DNA of 64,000 nt from NCBI GenBank assembly GCA_964059195.1, contig CAXKWD010000006.1, positions 14,934,530-14,998,529 of the forward strand, read 5' to 3'. Both the position numbers and the translations under genes were made by a program. How positions within the stretch are numbered: the first letter of the stretch is position 1; every line of letters starts with the position of its first letter. The DNA is from Ectobius pallidus. Lineage: Eukaryota > Arthropoda > Insecta > Blattodea > Ectobiidae. The notes under the pieces were generated by a model, which saw only the letters and a program-made list of their open reading frames with translations, ran no database searches and was not told the origin of the DNA. Below are positions 21,316-33,950 of the stretch, piece after piece.

Positions 21316-21524
21316 GAGTGATTCAAACAGTCAGTACTGGATGGGAGCTGTGAGAGACCCACAAGATCGCAACAACTGGAAATGGCTTGGTGGAGATGAT
21401 GTGACAATTTCTTTCTGGAACCTTCCTGGTGGAAATGAGAACTGTGCTCGTTATGATGGCTCCAAAGGCTGGCTTTGGTCTGACACAAATTGCAATGCGA
21501 AGATTAACTTCATATGTCAACATC
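21316..21524 (+). CDS. fw: exon: second half of C-type lectin domain
   Basis: Acceptor TGTGACAG, donor CATC/GTAAGT; phase 2 in, phase 1 out. It encodes QYWMGAVRD (the WIGL-like strand), WKWLGGDD, NLPGGNENCARYD and WLWSDTNCNAKINFICQH. The Cys pair CARYD..NC and ICQ matches the conserved C-type lectin disulphides. The usual sugar/Ca motif EPN or QPD is replaced by LPG, and WND by WSD, so classical Ca-dependent mannose or galactose binding is doubtful. That fits fw-type and other divergent insect lectins. Confidence 0.9.
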
Positions 21525-21561
21525 GTAAGTGTATTATGCATGGAGTAAGTTTAGTTTGACT

Positions 21562-21880
21562 GCCGGCGTGGTCTTGTGCTTAGCGTCGCTGACTACAGAT
21601 CCGTCGGCCCGGGTTCAATCCCTGGTACCTCCTCGAATTTTTCTGAGGTAGGGAGGTCTGGTAGGGGTAAACTCAGCCTCGTGATTCAAATTGAGGAGCT
21701 ACTTGATAGAGAAGTAGTGGGTCCGGTCATGGAAAACCACCATTAACGGCCGTGGGTGTCGGCATGCTGACCACATGCCCCCCAATCCTGCCATCTGCCT
21801 ATAGGTAGACGACGCAGTGGTCGGGTGATAGCCCTTGTCCCTTCGGGGATGTCATGCCACGGAGTTTAGTTTTTAGTAAG
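21562..21880 (+). mobile_element. tRNA-derived SINE, family B, copy 2
   Basis: Begins GCCGGCGTGGTCTTGTGCTT, has the B-box GGGTTCAATCC (about 21608) and ends GGAGTTTAGTTTTT. It is the same family as 6140-6445. Confidence 0.88.
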
Positions 21881-23801
21881 TTTAGTTTGCACACTTATTC
21901 TACATGAAAGTAGCTTTAATGATAATGGTCTCCATAATCTTGAATTTTACTAAAAGTAATCTTGCCAATTGAAATAAAAAAGCTAGAACACCTTATTTCC
22001 AATTACATTTTTACCTTTTATTCTAAAGGATTAATAATTAAATGCATAGTTTTTAAAATTTGCATCACAATTTTATATTTTATTTTTATTCTCGTTAGTT
22101 TCTAAGTTAAATAATAACCATTGTGGTCATAACAGTGATAATTTTCATGAATTCAGACAAATAATTGTTCTTTAGAATTTTGTATTATGTATTGAAAAAT
22201 GAAACTTTCAAATAAAATGTACAGTAGATCCTCTACTTGAAGGCACCCTCCAAAAAGAATTAGTAATTGGAATTCTTCCCTGAAACTCTACAGAAAACTG
22301 TATGCTTATTTGTTAAGCTATAAAAAAAATCATTTTGTGACAATTTTCTACTCTATGAATCCTGAAGTCAGTTTATTTGCTTGATTATTATTACTTCTAT
22401 ATTACTGAAATCATGCAATAAGACATCCAAAAAAATTGTCACCCATTCATCTATTGACGTACATACATTGACGTATTTTAGAGGCAATATTTATTGAAAA
22501 TTAGTATTGGTAATAATAATAATAATAATAACAACAATAATAATATAATGATTGTTTTTATTCTTTATTTACCGATATAATATACAACTTAGGGTAGTCC
22601 AAAAAGGGGACATTTTCCTTTTTTTAAAACAAAATTGCAACTCACCCCCTAGTTGGTTCCCAATTGATATTAAATTACTTTTAAGACCCATCTCGATCGG
22701 ACGATTTCCGACTGCCCCACGCAATTCTATTATTTCCATAAGTGAAACACATCAAAAAGTTCAGCAATCTGTAAAACCGACCTTCTGGTTAGTATCGCTC
22801 AATATATTATTTCCGACTGCTTTAGAAAGGAAGTGGTAAGATAAACGTCATAAAACAAGCAGCCCAAAGGTTATCCTCGCTGCAATAATTTATTTTTTGT
22901 ATACATATTATTACAATAACAAAAGTCGCTTTCTTAAAATATTGTCAACGACAGATATTTCACAGGTTGTTTTCTAACCTACAGAACATTAGAAATATTA
23001 ATAGACAGATATTTTTTGCAGTAGTAGGCTACCATTTGAAATGCTGCCTGCTTTTTTTCTTCGTCAGTAGTAAACTTTAAATGAAAGTCTTTCATTAATT
23101 TAACTGCTCTCTCAGCAGCATCGTTTGTTAATTGAGCAATGTTTTATGATACACGATGCCTCTTGGAAATCTTTGTCATTTTCCCAACTTTTTTCTAAAA
23201 ACGATTTCGGCAACTCTAGTCTAAAAAAAACCAAGTGAACTCATACTGGCAAAGTCATCTAATGATTATTATTATAGTGTTGGGTCAAAACACGTTAAGT
23301 CCGTTACTTTTGAAACTTTAACTATAAAAATATGTGTTTGAAAAGAATGATTTGACACACCCAATACATTTAACTATATATTAATTACTGATTCCGATCA
23401 GAAAAAAATATTGCAAATTCGTTTGATAGTTTGGCCACAAACAGTTTTTCGTCGTTCCTGAAAAATCATTATTTGTGGTCTAAACACGTTTTGAATCGAC
23501 GCTCCTCATATGTTGTCATAAACAAGAACAAAGGGAACGAACAAAGGTTGTAAATTAATGTTCTTTCCCTTCTTGTTGTATGTTGTTAGTTATTTCTGTC
23601 CGTGGAGTATTAGAAAAAGTTATAAAGTTACTACATTTTTAAATTTGGTTCTTCTATCAATAATTTAAACATTTTTATTAAAATTTTTATTAACATTACT
23701 TACTTACATTATTATTATTATTACACATCTCCTCTTATATCGAGGTATCGAAAGTATCGAGGACCCATCCCTAGTAAATAGTCTTGCTTATTTTATTTCA
23801 G
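21881..23801 (+). other. fw: intron remainder, mostly unassigned
   Basis: Contains (AAT)n near 22512-22545, a partial pogo-like end near 22220 (TACAGTAGATCCTCTAC) and a short protein relic at 22960-23140. Otherwise AT-rich with no gene seen. Confidence 0.5.
22990..23140 (-). pseudogene. relic of a repeat-borne protein of unknown function
   Basis: The minus strand reads QLTNDAAERAVKLMKDF, then TTDEEKKQAAFQMVAYYCKK, then a stop. The motif NDxAERxVKL is one I associate with uncharacterised multicopy arthropod proteins. It is too short to name. Confidence 0.35.
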
Positions 23802-23978
23802 AGCCTAAAGCTTGTGGGAAGCCAGAACAACCACCTAATTCAACAATGATTGCTAAGAACTTCAATGTCGGAGCCGTAATTAACTACACTTGTGATGAAG
23901 GACATCTGCTAGTGGGTCCATCATCCAGAACTTGCTTGCCCACAGGTTTCTACAATGAATTTCCTCCTGTATGTAAAC
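23802..23978 (+). CDS. fw: exon: sushi/CCP domain 1
   Basis: Acceptor TTTTATTTCAG, donor AAAC/GTAAGT; phase 1 to phase 1. It encodes PKACGKPEQPPNSTM, VGAVINYTCDEGHLLVG and RTCLPTGFYNEFPPVCK. The four Cys and the final aromatic/Pro pattern are those of a complement control protein module. Such modules act as spacers and protein-binding units in selectins. Confidence 0.92.
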
Positions 23979-26667
23979 GTAAGTATCTATGACACATAAA
24001 ACAAAAATAATTTGTGCTTACTAACTCTCTCTGAAATATAAGTTCCCAAAGATCAGTGAAGCGAAACTACAAGAGGGAATATTTTTTGGTCCTCAAATTA
24101 GGGAACCCATGAAAGATTCACATGTAAATGCCTGTTAAACTTGTAAGAATCAGTTGTATGGCTCTCTTTAGCTGCGTCTCCATTGATATACATTTAGCAC
24201 CAACATGTTGCAGTTAACATATGTTAAATGTTTATCATCAACTTGTTGACATATAGAAGTCAAGTGGTTTGCCAATTAACAACTGTCTCCAAAACAATGT
24301 TTATAGGTTAACATGTGTTGGCGCAGTTACGAACAGAAATTAATGAATAACAAATAACATTCCAAAAGAAAACGCCTCTGAAGAGGGCAGCCAACATTAC
24401 AAAATGAGAGTAATTTTATATACTCGTTATTATTTTCTTGTTAACTGTCTATGACTTTCTTAAATACTTATTTTGTGTAGATGTTTTGATATTTTCAAAA
24501 TAACTATCACATTTTTCAACAATGGAGTATGCCATAAAAAATAATTTTAAAAGTAGATGCAATACTATTGAGAACAGTGATATACTAAATACTCACATAA
24601 TACAAAATGGATGCTGGCAATATTGAGGAAGCTGTCGACTGCTTTTTGTGCACACGAAAATTCCTGAACCAAAGGCGATTAAGCTGGTGATCGCTTTTTG
24701 TTTCCCGAAAATTCCCGAAACAAAGCCAATATCGACCGACTAGTCAATTGACTTGGCATATTGTCCATTTTCTCCAGAAAACAAATTGACATCTGAAAAT
24801 GTTTAGTACAACACGCTGGGTTTGCATGTCAAGTCAATTGGAACGCGAAATTGCAATATCAACTTGTTAATATTGACATGTTGGTGTTAAATGTATATCA
24901 ATGGAGACGCAGCTTTTCATCGCTGAAATGGAAAGTCGTTACCTGGGAAAATGGAAACTACCATATATACTCAAATACTACCCGCATATTTAAAAAAAAA
25001 AATCACGAAAGAAAAACTGGGGTGCGGGTATTATTTGAATACTGGACTTCTCTCATCTGAATTTCGACAATTTTGTCCCTTATCGGCTCAATATATCGCA
25101 ATGCTTTGTAGTAGCATCACAGTATAGCATAACAGTAGCAAAGCTGTAATGAAAGGAAAATCAAAAAGAAGATGCTTTCTTATGCACATCGTCTACATAG
25201 AGACGCCAAGAAAACAGTGCAGTACAAGCAGAACCACTAATTCGGGAAAAGTTTGGTGAATTTCCACATGACTTTGACCTTGGGTCAGACGCTCGTCATC
25301 GCGTGTGATTCCCACTGAACAGCTGGATTCATGAATGAAGAGTTATGACATTGTTATGCCACACGTAATAAGCGTGTCAAACAAAAAGTCATGTTTGAAT
25401 CCTTTCCTCTTCCCTTACATTATCGAGATGCTACACTGAAATCCATATAATGCAAATAAATGTTATAGACTTTTAATTAGCTTATCACTTTTGATTTATT
25501 TTCAAGCTAAGTAATGTACAGATAAACCACCAAGAACAAGTTTTCAGACAGAAGAACCATGATTATTCAAAATTTACAGTCTGCAAAACGCAACAAGGTG
25601 TTAATCTGATGATTATGAATGACGATGGTCTTCGAAACTAGTTCACGTATTTATACATAAAGTGAAGTATACGTGCTAGACCCAACTCAATATTATATCC
25701 TTTACAAGGAATAGTTACTTGTTTGTTTAAAAAAAAAAAAAAAACTGTGTCAAAATTATAATATAATATTTTCGGTCTTAATATTAGTGCTCATTATATG
25801 TTTTATTAAGACTGCTAAAATCGTTCATTTAAAACCTAAAAAGGGCTGTTCCACGAAAATATAAGGCTAAAATACTTTTGTAAAAGCCTAAAAATCCGGG
25901 CCCTAATTATGAGTTAAAATATTGGTTTGTAATATTTGTCCTTTTAATTTTTATTTAATTAGATCTTTTTACATTTAACATGGTGTATACCACTTGCTTT
26001 CCTCCTCCATTAAGGCCCTTCCTTCCTCAACATATCGATACTTTGAATAACAAGAAACTCTATCCTGTAGAGTTTTGCATCCCAAGCCATTCACCACTAT
26101 AAGCTCTGCTACCTGTAGGAGGGTACTGCCCATTCGCCCTTGGTGAATATCCATTCGTTCCACACATTAGCCATTTCTGTCTGTAAACATTGTCCCTCTT
26201 TACCACAGGAAATCTTAGCTATGAATTTGTGTGTATCGTAATTACTAGTTTGACATTTCCTAAGCCCTTTATTGCTTTTGGAGAGAATTCTAAAATACAG
26301 AATACACTACAACAAATTTGAACTTTTTTCTGTCCTTTATAAGAAACTATGTGATTCTGTATAAAGAAAAGGTTCTTGATTCACATATCAAAACAAAAAT
26401 GGTCCAACATGTACCATTTTTATAGGAGACAACTCATATTTATGTAAAAAGCAAAAATGTGGATTTTTGGAAAATGATGCATGGTAACAAAAAAATAATT
26501 ACAGAATCGTTATTTTCAGCCAAAAATATACAAGAAACATATTTTCATATAAAGGAAATGTTTCATGTTGTACAGTGATATTCATTTTATCTTTGAAATA
26601 ATATTAGGCATCTAGCAGGCACTACACAGATGTATTAATTTGTAATTATCCATTCACTTTTTTCTAG
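23979..26667 (+). other. fw: intron with a MITE fragment
   Basis: Contains the partial MITE at 24961-25283. The rest (24000-24960, 25290-26660) is AT-rich with no recognised element. CAACATGTTGCAGTTAACAT-type direct and inverted words near 24190-24330 and 24790-24890 suggest another decayed TIR element. Confidence 0.45.
24961..25283 (-). mobile_element. partial copy of the CCGTATATAC-ended MITE
   Basis: Reverse-complement match to the complete element at 56989-57438 (TACTACCCGC terminus, GAAAGAAAAACTGGG, then GACTTTGACCTTGGGTC at the far end). The far terminus is lost. Confidence 0.75.
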
Positions 26668-26847
26668 GCATTATTTGTGGATTCCCTGCAGAAATTCCTA
26701 ATGGTCAATACCAGTTGATTAATGGTACTGTAAGCTACATGAGTCGTGTGGTGTATTCTTGCGATGAAGGTTATGAGCTCATTGGAAGAGCCCAGCTGAT
26801 GTGTGACATTGATGAAAGATGGAATGGACCTCCGCCTCGCTGTGAAC
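26668..26847 (+). CDS. fw: exon: sushi/CCP domain 2
   Basis: Acceptor TTTTTTCTAG, donor GAAC/GTGAGT; phase 1 to phase 1. It encodes IICGFPAEIPNGQYQ, SRVVYSCDEGYELIG, AQLMCDIDERWNGPPPRCE. It has the complete CCP pattern of four Cys plus the invariant Trp before the last Cys. Confidence 0.94.
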
Positions 26848-26934
26848 GTGAGTGTAAATTAATACAGTGTATAAAACTATTAGAAAAACTATTATAGAAA
26901 AAACTATTATAGAAAAAGTTTGTAATATAATGTA

Positions 26935-27682
26935 CAGTCAGTCAAATAAAAAACGTCGGGCGGTATTTGATTAAGTATCACGAACGAGCATATGCGCATG
27001 TACAGGAAGACTTAAGGTTAGGTTCACACATGCCTCTTATCTATCCATGTATTTTCTTGATTATTTAGTCAGTTTTGTTCCAAAACAAACATGTATAGAA
27101 GGCTGTGGCTATATGCCTCAAATCCGCCATATTCTTGCATGGAAGTTCTTATAATAATAATGAATAAATTTGCGAGGAATATGTTTATTCAAGGAGCATT
27201 TTTTAAAGATTTTATTTTATAATACCGGTACTTGTAGTGCAAAATCAATAACTTACGCTCAACTTCTGCAACCAATCTAGCATCGAATTACGCGGCCGGC
27301 CAGATCCACATTTCCTATGAAAACTTCTGGCCGCATTATAGTAAAGTTCCCACGTCTGAGCTGCTCTTTCATAAATATGGAACCTTCTCGCTGCTTCAGA
27401 GGCCGAAAAATGCAGGTCAATTACAGCTCTAACTACACTTTCTCTCAAGCTAGCATTTATATATGGCGCCATGACACAAAGCAAAATGAATTATGACAAT
27501 ATATTAAGTTGAATATCGTGTGTTGTGCTTTCCGCGTTCATTTCTTCCCTCCTGTCGCATGGCCTCATATGTTCCGAGAATGATCTGTATTTTATGTGTT
27601 TTATAGGAAACTTGTGAACTAATGCGTTAAAACTTTAATCTTAACTGCATACGAGTCCCGACGTTTTTTATTTGACCGACTC
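26935..27682 (-). mobile_element. Tc1/mariner-type non-autonomous element with HTH relic
   Basis: 748 bp between TA dinucleotides. Ends are CAGTCAGTCAAATAAAAAAC and the inverted TTTTTTATTTGACCGACTC. A minus-strand frame (27245-27484) reads SASEAARRFHIYERAAQTW and CGSGRPRN, a transposase N-terminal helix-turn-helix followed by the GRPR-type hook. The catalytic domain is absent. Confidence 0.8.
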
Positions 27683-27780
27683 TACATAAACAAGTGAAGA
27701 TTAACAAATACTTGTATAATATGTTTCAAGGGTCTTTACCCCATCTACATTACTATCTAAGATTCATATTATGACATTTC

Positions 27781-27850
27781 CATCATCATCATCATCATCA
27801 TCGTCATCAATCATCGTCATCGTTGTCGTCACCACCACCACCACCATCAT
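27781..27850 (+). repeat. (CAT)n / (ACC)n simple repeat
   Basis: Runs of CAT, interrupted CGT/TCA units, then ACC units. Confidence 0.9.
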
Positions 27851-27949
27851 TACCATTGTTGGTGCATAGCCAACCATTAATTATTTTTTTTAATATGGCA
27901 CACGCTATGCCACAGTCTTTCAGTAGAAGCCCAGCCACAATAATAATAA

Positions 27950-29972
27950 TCTAATATATAAAGTCGAATGTGTGTTTGTGGGTATGTATGTATGTATGTT
28001 TGTTCCTTATACAAATCTACATTTCTTTACCAATTTACATGGAATTTTGCACACATACCCAGTTAAGCCCGGAAAGTATAGCGGTCAACATTAAAATTGA
28101 AACAAATCAATCCTTCCCTTGAAAATTATATAATTTCTGTGAATATTCTATTGAAAAAAATCTGATGTGAAAGTCACATAACTTCCTCTGCCCAAATAAA
28201 AGTTTGCAGCATTTACGCTAATTATGCTATAAATATCTTATACCCCTTCTTTGAATGTTGCGACTAAAAACGCATGCTATGGGGAAAAAACAAGTGACTG
28301 CAAACGTTTATTGAACTTTCTGCTGTTAAGAATAATTTCCGAAAATTATCAAATATTCCCCTCAGACATTTCTTTACTGTAAACAGGGCAACAGTACATT
28401 TTTCTCTCTTCACGTGCTTATATAGAATAAAATGCCTTAAATGTCCGCGTATTAAGTTGTTCACCAGGCAAGTTGGTAGGTTACATCCACCCTTCAGAGA
28501 ATGTTTTTGAAATGGTATAAGCAATCCATGTACAAAATTTAAAGGAAATTTTTAGAGCCGTTTATGAGAAAATAGCAAAAAACAAAATATTCTTCATGTA
28601 AAGTCCCCTTAAATATAAGAAAAGGTTGTAGTCAATCTTCACAGCCTCAGAAGGTACCTAACCCAAATACAAAATTTTGTTTTCGTACGATTTACAAGAA
28701 GCCGTATTGCAAAAAGCACGTATTCACAGTGGGTTGCTTATAACTACCCTTCAGAGAATTTGTTCGAAAAAATGTTTCAAATAAACGTTTTAGCTCTTGG
28801 TACAAGCAATCCATGCGCAAAATTTAAAGAAAATCGTTAGAGCCGTTTTCGAGAAAATCGCGAAAAACGAAAATTTCTTCATGTAAAGTCCCCTTAAAAA
28901 TAAGGGAAATTTGTCGCCAATCTTCGAATCACATCTTCAGAAGGTACCTGACCCAAATACGAAATTTTGTTTTCATACGATTCTCCGTTTCGGAGCTAGC
29001 CTGTTCACAAACTTCCACACAGACAGACAGACACACAGACACACACACAGACATGTTTCCAAAAATAGTATTTTTGGATTCAGGGGGCTTTGAAACGTGT
29101 ATATATGCTAAAAACTCAACTTCGAATTTTAGGGTCGAAAACAATACTTCCTCTACCTATAGTACCTATGGTACGGCCAGAGGAAGTAAAAATGAAATGT
29201 TGTTCAGTTCACATGGCAACAGTGAATTGTTTACTGTGATTACATAGGGCCTTGGCAACTATATAGCCTAATGCTGGACTTTAACGAATTATGATTCCAT
29301 GTAATATATTGGCGAAAATAATTACTGAAAAATGAATTACACGAAAATAAAGCACAGTGTGATGCAGTTACATAACATAAGAAATATTTTCTCACTTCAC
29401 ATTTTGATGTAGAATAAGAGGTCGTATTGCAGGAACAACTTAAGTGTGTGAGTATGCTATATCAGAAGTCTGTAAATAGTCAGTTATCCATAGCTGTAGG
29501 CTTTGTATTAGTTGAGATTTATTATAGGCCCTAAGCATGGGATGGAACATTTTGAGTCCTATACTCGCAGTATATTATGTCCCGGGTTTTAGGGGAGGAA
29601 AGTATGAAAGTGATACTGCATTTCTATTTTATTTCAGGCCCGAAACGGTTTAACATGAGAATGAGAAATAAAATTTTCCGTCAAAGTCAATACAATCTTA
29701 CGTAATTTATGTTTCTTCTTATTTCAACCCCTCCCAGGCATGATGAGTAGAAGCAACGGAATGCAGCATTCGACATCCTCTATGAACCATAAAAAGCTAT
29801 ATCTAGCGTTTTCTGAGGGAATAGTCTGAGTGCCATATGTTGTTCTTCCTCATTTCGAATTCTACATACATTATTATATCAGGACCTAGAGTTTCAACAT
29901 CGAAAGTCCTCCATAAGTTAATTTCAAATTACAAAATACAAAGCCCGGGCGATGCCGGGCCTTTTCAGCTAG
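27950..29972 (+). mobile_element. non-autonomous Helitron
   Basis: The 5' end is TCTAATATATAAAGTCG. The 3' end has the GC hairpin GCCCGGGCGATGCCGGGC (29943-29960), ten bases, then CTAG. The base before is A (27949) and the base after is T (29973), the Helitron target. No Rep/helicase gene is present. An internal (CAGA)n tract lies at about 29020-29050. Relatives lie at 42115-42813 and 51287-51545. Confidence 0.9.
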
Positions 29973-29977
29973 TAATA

Positions 29978-30025
<48 letters not shown>
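29973..30025 (+). repeat. (AAT)n microsatellite at the Helitron 3' edge
   Basis: About 16 AAT units immediately follow the Helitron terminus; the 5' edge also abuts AAT units, consistent with insertion into the microsatellite. Confidence 0.9.
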
Positions 30026-30249
30026 TTTATTTCATCAGTATATCAATTACATATTGATTTTGGACATGTCAAAACTTAAATCTAATTACAGACTATGATC
30101 ATACCAGAATACAAGATTCATTAATTAACAGATATCATAGAACTATTTATCCTAGGCCTACATCTAATTTAGAGTTCATCTATCACAAAAGTAGCTTTTT
30201 AATTTTTGAGTAAATTTTTTCCCAGTGCACTGTTTTAAGGTGTTTGGTA

Positions 30250-30780
30250 ATTTATTATAGAACTGTTGCCAAGTTTCTCAACACATTTCACCCATTGTGA
30301 TACCAGTTTCAAAATACCCTGTTCATAGAAGTCCGTTCGGTTGAAGTATAGCCATCTGCGGACTGCTGTTTTCACTTCTGCATCTGACGAACCTAATCTC
30401 AGCAGTTCAACATTTCATACATTCTGGTGTACGATATTGTGCATGACACATTGAAGTTTTGTAAAGTTAGTGCTCGCTAGGTGCCTAAGAACCTGACAGA
30501 TGACCACAAGGGCCAGCAAATGATGACAAGCTTGGATCATCTATCACATTACGCTTTCATTTCTTTGATCCCATGAAGAAATTCCTGGCCGGTAAACGCT
30601 TTGTGTCCGATGTGGAAGTGAAAACAGCAGTCCGCAGATGGCTACACTCCAACCAAACGAACTTCTATGAACAGGGTATTTTGAAACTGGCATCACGATG
30701 GGAGAAATGTGTTGAGAAACTTGGCAACTGTATAGAAAAACAGACAAAAGATGTCCCTTCGTGTGTGCATTTGTTTGTAA
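30250..30780. mobile_element. palindromic mariner derivative (type M3)
   Basis: The right arm (+, 30573-30750) encodes a mariner transposase C-terminus (FLAGKRFVSDVEVKTAVRRW, FYEQGILKLASRWEKCVEKL). The left arm (about 30256-30393) is its reverse complement. The catalytic domain is missing between them. Confidence 0.8.
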
Positions 30781-31165
30781 TTATACCTATTAAACTTTGT
30801 GTAAAAAAAAATTGTGCATTACTTTTTGATCCACCCTTGTATTTATTAACACCTCGTTCGTTCATAAGGTATAGGAATGCCAAATTTTCCCTTGGCAGGA
30901 AAGGACCCACAGTTGTGGCCGTGTTAGGGAATTGTGTCTCTTCTATTGGGGAAGTCTCCTTAATTGTTTTCGTATAATCCTTAACTATGAATGCTACAGT
31001 CAGACTTTCATTTGTTATGGGAGAAATATGTTGAGAAACTTGGCAGCTATATAGAAAAACAGACAAAAGATGTCCCTTCATGTGTGCATTTGTTTGTAAC
31101 TATACCTATTAAACTTTGTGAAAAAAAATTATTTTGCATTACTTTTCGATCCACCCGATCCACCC
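30699..31165 (+). repeat. direct duplication of about 150 bp
   Basis: GGGAGAAATGTGTTGAGAAA... through GATCCACCCTTGTA at about 30699-30840 recurs at about 31019-31168 with scattered differences, including a longer A/T run and a duplicated GATCCACCC. Confidence 0.8.
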
Positions 31166-31646
31166 TTGTACTTGGGATGACGTTTCTCACTGACAGCATT
31201 GAAAGAACACATCTGACTGCACTCTGTCGGTGTCACCATCTATCCAAGATGTAAACAATCAGCAGTATGTTGTCTGTTGCCAAAAAATAAAGTTTCATAA
31301 TTACATTAAATTGGTTTCAGACACTTATAATCATGCATCAAATCAAGAAACACAATCCAAAAACAAGGAACAGTGTTGTTAAACATACCGTAGAAGCAAC
31401 TACTTATATTTCCTAACAAATTGCCCTAAAAAGAGTGCATAACCTCAAAATTCAAATGCAAGCACCTGCTAGTGATCAGCTGTTATAGGTACTGGCCTCT
31501 TTATTATTTATGTAAAGTTTAAGCAAGGGTGTCAGGCTGTGTAAACTGTGTACAACCTGCCAATATCGAGTTGCATACAATCAGTCAGGGATTATTATTA
31601 ACATATTTCCCCTCAGCTGATGTAAATGTTAGATTTGGATTATATA

Positions 31647-32266
31647 CAAGGCACGTCCATAAAGTAAGTTTCCTTGGGGCTGTTTACAGAAACAAAACAC
31701 AATTTCTTGGACATTCCAACAGATACAGAAAGTATTCAGCTATTATTCAACATATTTGCCACCAGAATTGAAACATTTATCATACCATGGAACCAACTTT
31801 TGAATACCCATGTTGTACAAGTCTGCCGCCAGGGATTTGAACCACTATTTGACAAACATCTCCTCCTCTCTCTGTCATTTCTTGAGGTGTTGGAAAATAT
31901 GGAAATCATTGGGAGCAAGGTCTGGGCTGTAGGGTGGATGTTTAAACACCTCCCAGCAAGTCTTCTGCTGAAGTTTGGTTGAGAGGTGTTTAAACGTCCA
32001 CCCTACAGCCCAGATCTCGCTCCCAATGATTTCCATGTTTTCCTACATCTCAAGAATTGACAAAGAATGACAGAGAGGTGAAGGTGGTTGTCACACACTG
32101 GTTCAATTCAAAAGTTGGTCCCACCGTACAACAAATGTCTCAATTCCGGTGGCGAATATGTTGAAAAATAGCTGAACACTGGCTGTATCTGTTTAACTAT
32201 TTACTTGAAATTGTGTTTTGTTTCTGTAAACAGCCCCAGGGGAACTTACTTTATGGTCATGCCTCG
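31647..32266. mobile_element. palindromic mariner derivative (type M2)
   Basis: 620 bp between TA dinucleotides. Ends are CAAGGCACGTCCATAAAGTA and its inverted partner TACTTTATGGTCATGCCTCG. The arms are long imperfect inverted repeats that meet near 31950-31990 (GTGTTTAAAC...). It ends 72 bp before the sushi 3 exon. Confidence 0.78.
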
Positions 32267-32338
32267 TAGAATAAATCCGAGACCTAGTTATCACAATTTG
32301 GTAGTTGGATCATGTTTCGGTGACTTGGTTCTTTACAG

Positions 32339-32521
32339 CCATTGAATGTGATGATCCTCCAGCCATTGTGAATGGAAAGTACTTTGTTAGCAGTAATCTA
32401 ACAATGGCTGGAACAACAGTTGAGTATGTATGCAACTCTCCGGAATTCAAGCTCATTGGACCACAGACCATTGAATGTCTTCCAACTGGAGAATATGACG
32501 AAGACCCACCAGAATGCAGAG
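32339..32521 (+). CDS. fw: exon: sushi/CCP domain 3
   Basis: Acceptor GTTCTTTACAG, donor AGAG/GTATGA; phase 1 to phase 1. It encodes IECDDPPAIVNGKYFV, AGTTVEYVCNSPEFKLIG, TIECLPTGEYDEDPPECR. Four Cys are in CCP spacing; the usual Trp before the last Cys is replaced by a DEDPP stretch. Confidence 0.92.
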
Positions 32522-32627
32522 GTATGACATAACTAAATATTGCACATACAAAAATAGGCACAGCAGTTTTTACTCCAATTTAATAGTAAAGAATTTATTA
32601 AGAATTCATTTTTAAAAATACAAGAAT

Positions 32628-32643
32628 TTATTATTATTATTGC

Positions 32644-32712
<69 letters not shown>

Positions 32713-32775
32713 TATCATCATCATCGTCGTCATTGTCATCATTGTCGTCATCGTCCATATCGTCCATCGTCGTCA
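32628..32775 (+). repeat. (ATT)n then (ATC/GTC)n compound microsatellite
   Basis: About 25 ATT units with a few interruptions, followed by CAT/CGT triplets. Confidence 0.95.
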
Positions 32776-33950
32776 TCGTCAGATAATTGTTGGACAAATT
32801 TTGCAGTGCCTTTATTGAGATCTGTTAACTATCGTCTCATACCTAATATGAGTATACATACAGAGTATTAATGAATAACACCGAAATATTTTACCTGTGT
32901 TTAGAAGGGACATAGACAAGCAACTTTCATTAGGAGACTTTACTCTATGATGTAAACTGTGTATGCTACAGGGTATTGAAGACATTAAGATTTGGTGCTC
33001 ATAAGTCAATAATTAAGTAAAATAGGGTTAAAATTTTCATTAAATTGACTTCATGCCTTCTTAATAATCGATAAAAACCTGATTCTTAATCATTCATCAA
33101 CAGCTATATCATAATTTAGAGTTTTCATAATCTGCAAAATTTACAGACTAATCACATGACTGGCACTCACTGCATTAGTTCTTTTTTTCATAACTACAGT
33201 ATTAACAACGAAGTTCCGTTGTTTTGCATTTTCTCAGATGTTAGAAGTCAATGGTGGCCATGCCCTGGGAGATTTTATGCTGTAACAGAAAAAATCGAAT
33301 CCATAGAATAAAAATCTCCTAATAAAAGTTACTTATCTATGTCCCCTCTATACACAGGTAAAATATTTTGGTGTTATTCATTAACACCCTTCATATGATG
33401 GCAAATTTCCATCAAGGTCTGTTTGCCTTATCGTCATCATTCATTCATTCATTCATTAAAGATAACATATAGGCTACAGGTATCTAGTATCGATAAAAAC
33501 TCTGATTGACCCATCTCTGTGTATTTCATGTTATCATGTATTAAAGATCCTCCAGTAGCAGGCACTTGAACTGTCTACTACAGTTGGTGGTGTAAACAGT
33601 CATATTTAATAGCATGAGCACAACCTTGTTGACAAAACATTAAAGCCGTCTACAGTTTTGTTGTGTTGCAGCCTGTGTATACACATTTAAAGTCATTGGG
33701 CACATCACAATTTGATGACTGTGGACACAAAGCCTAAAGGGGAGTCATTCAAACCTTTGGATGGTATGCATAAAATGGTAGTAGGTACTTTTACCACACT
33801 TTCCTAAGGCAATACTCAGATTTGTATGGATAAAAATCGTAGAAAAAGCTTTTTCTCTTATAGGCCATGATTAGATTTTACTTTGACCTTTAGAATAAGC
33901 TATGAATTGTATGCATAATCTGTAGTACAGAACTCTGCTTTGTAGGTTTT

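Noticed and set aside
22553..22839. 95-codon + strand frame as a gene
   Set aside because: No recognisable domain, no splice context with the fw exons, and composition like the surrounding intron.
32533..32797. Asn/Asp/Met/Ile-rich frames
   Set aside because: Translations of (ATT)n and (ATC)n microsatellites.
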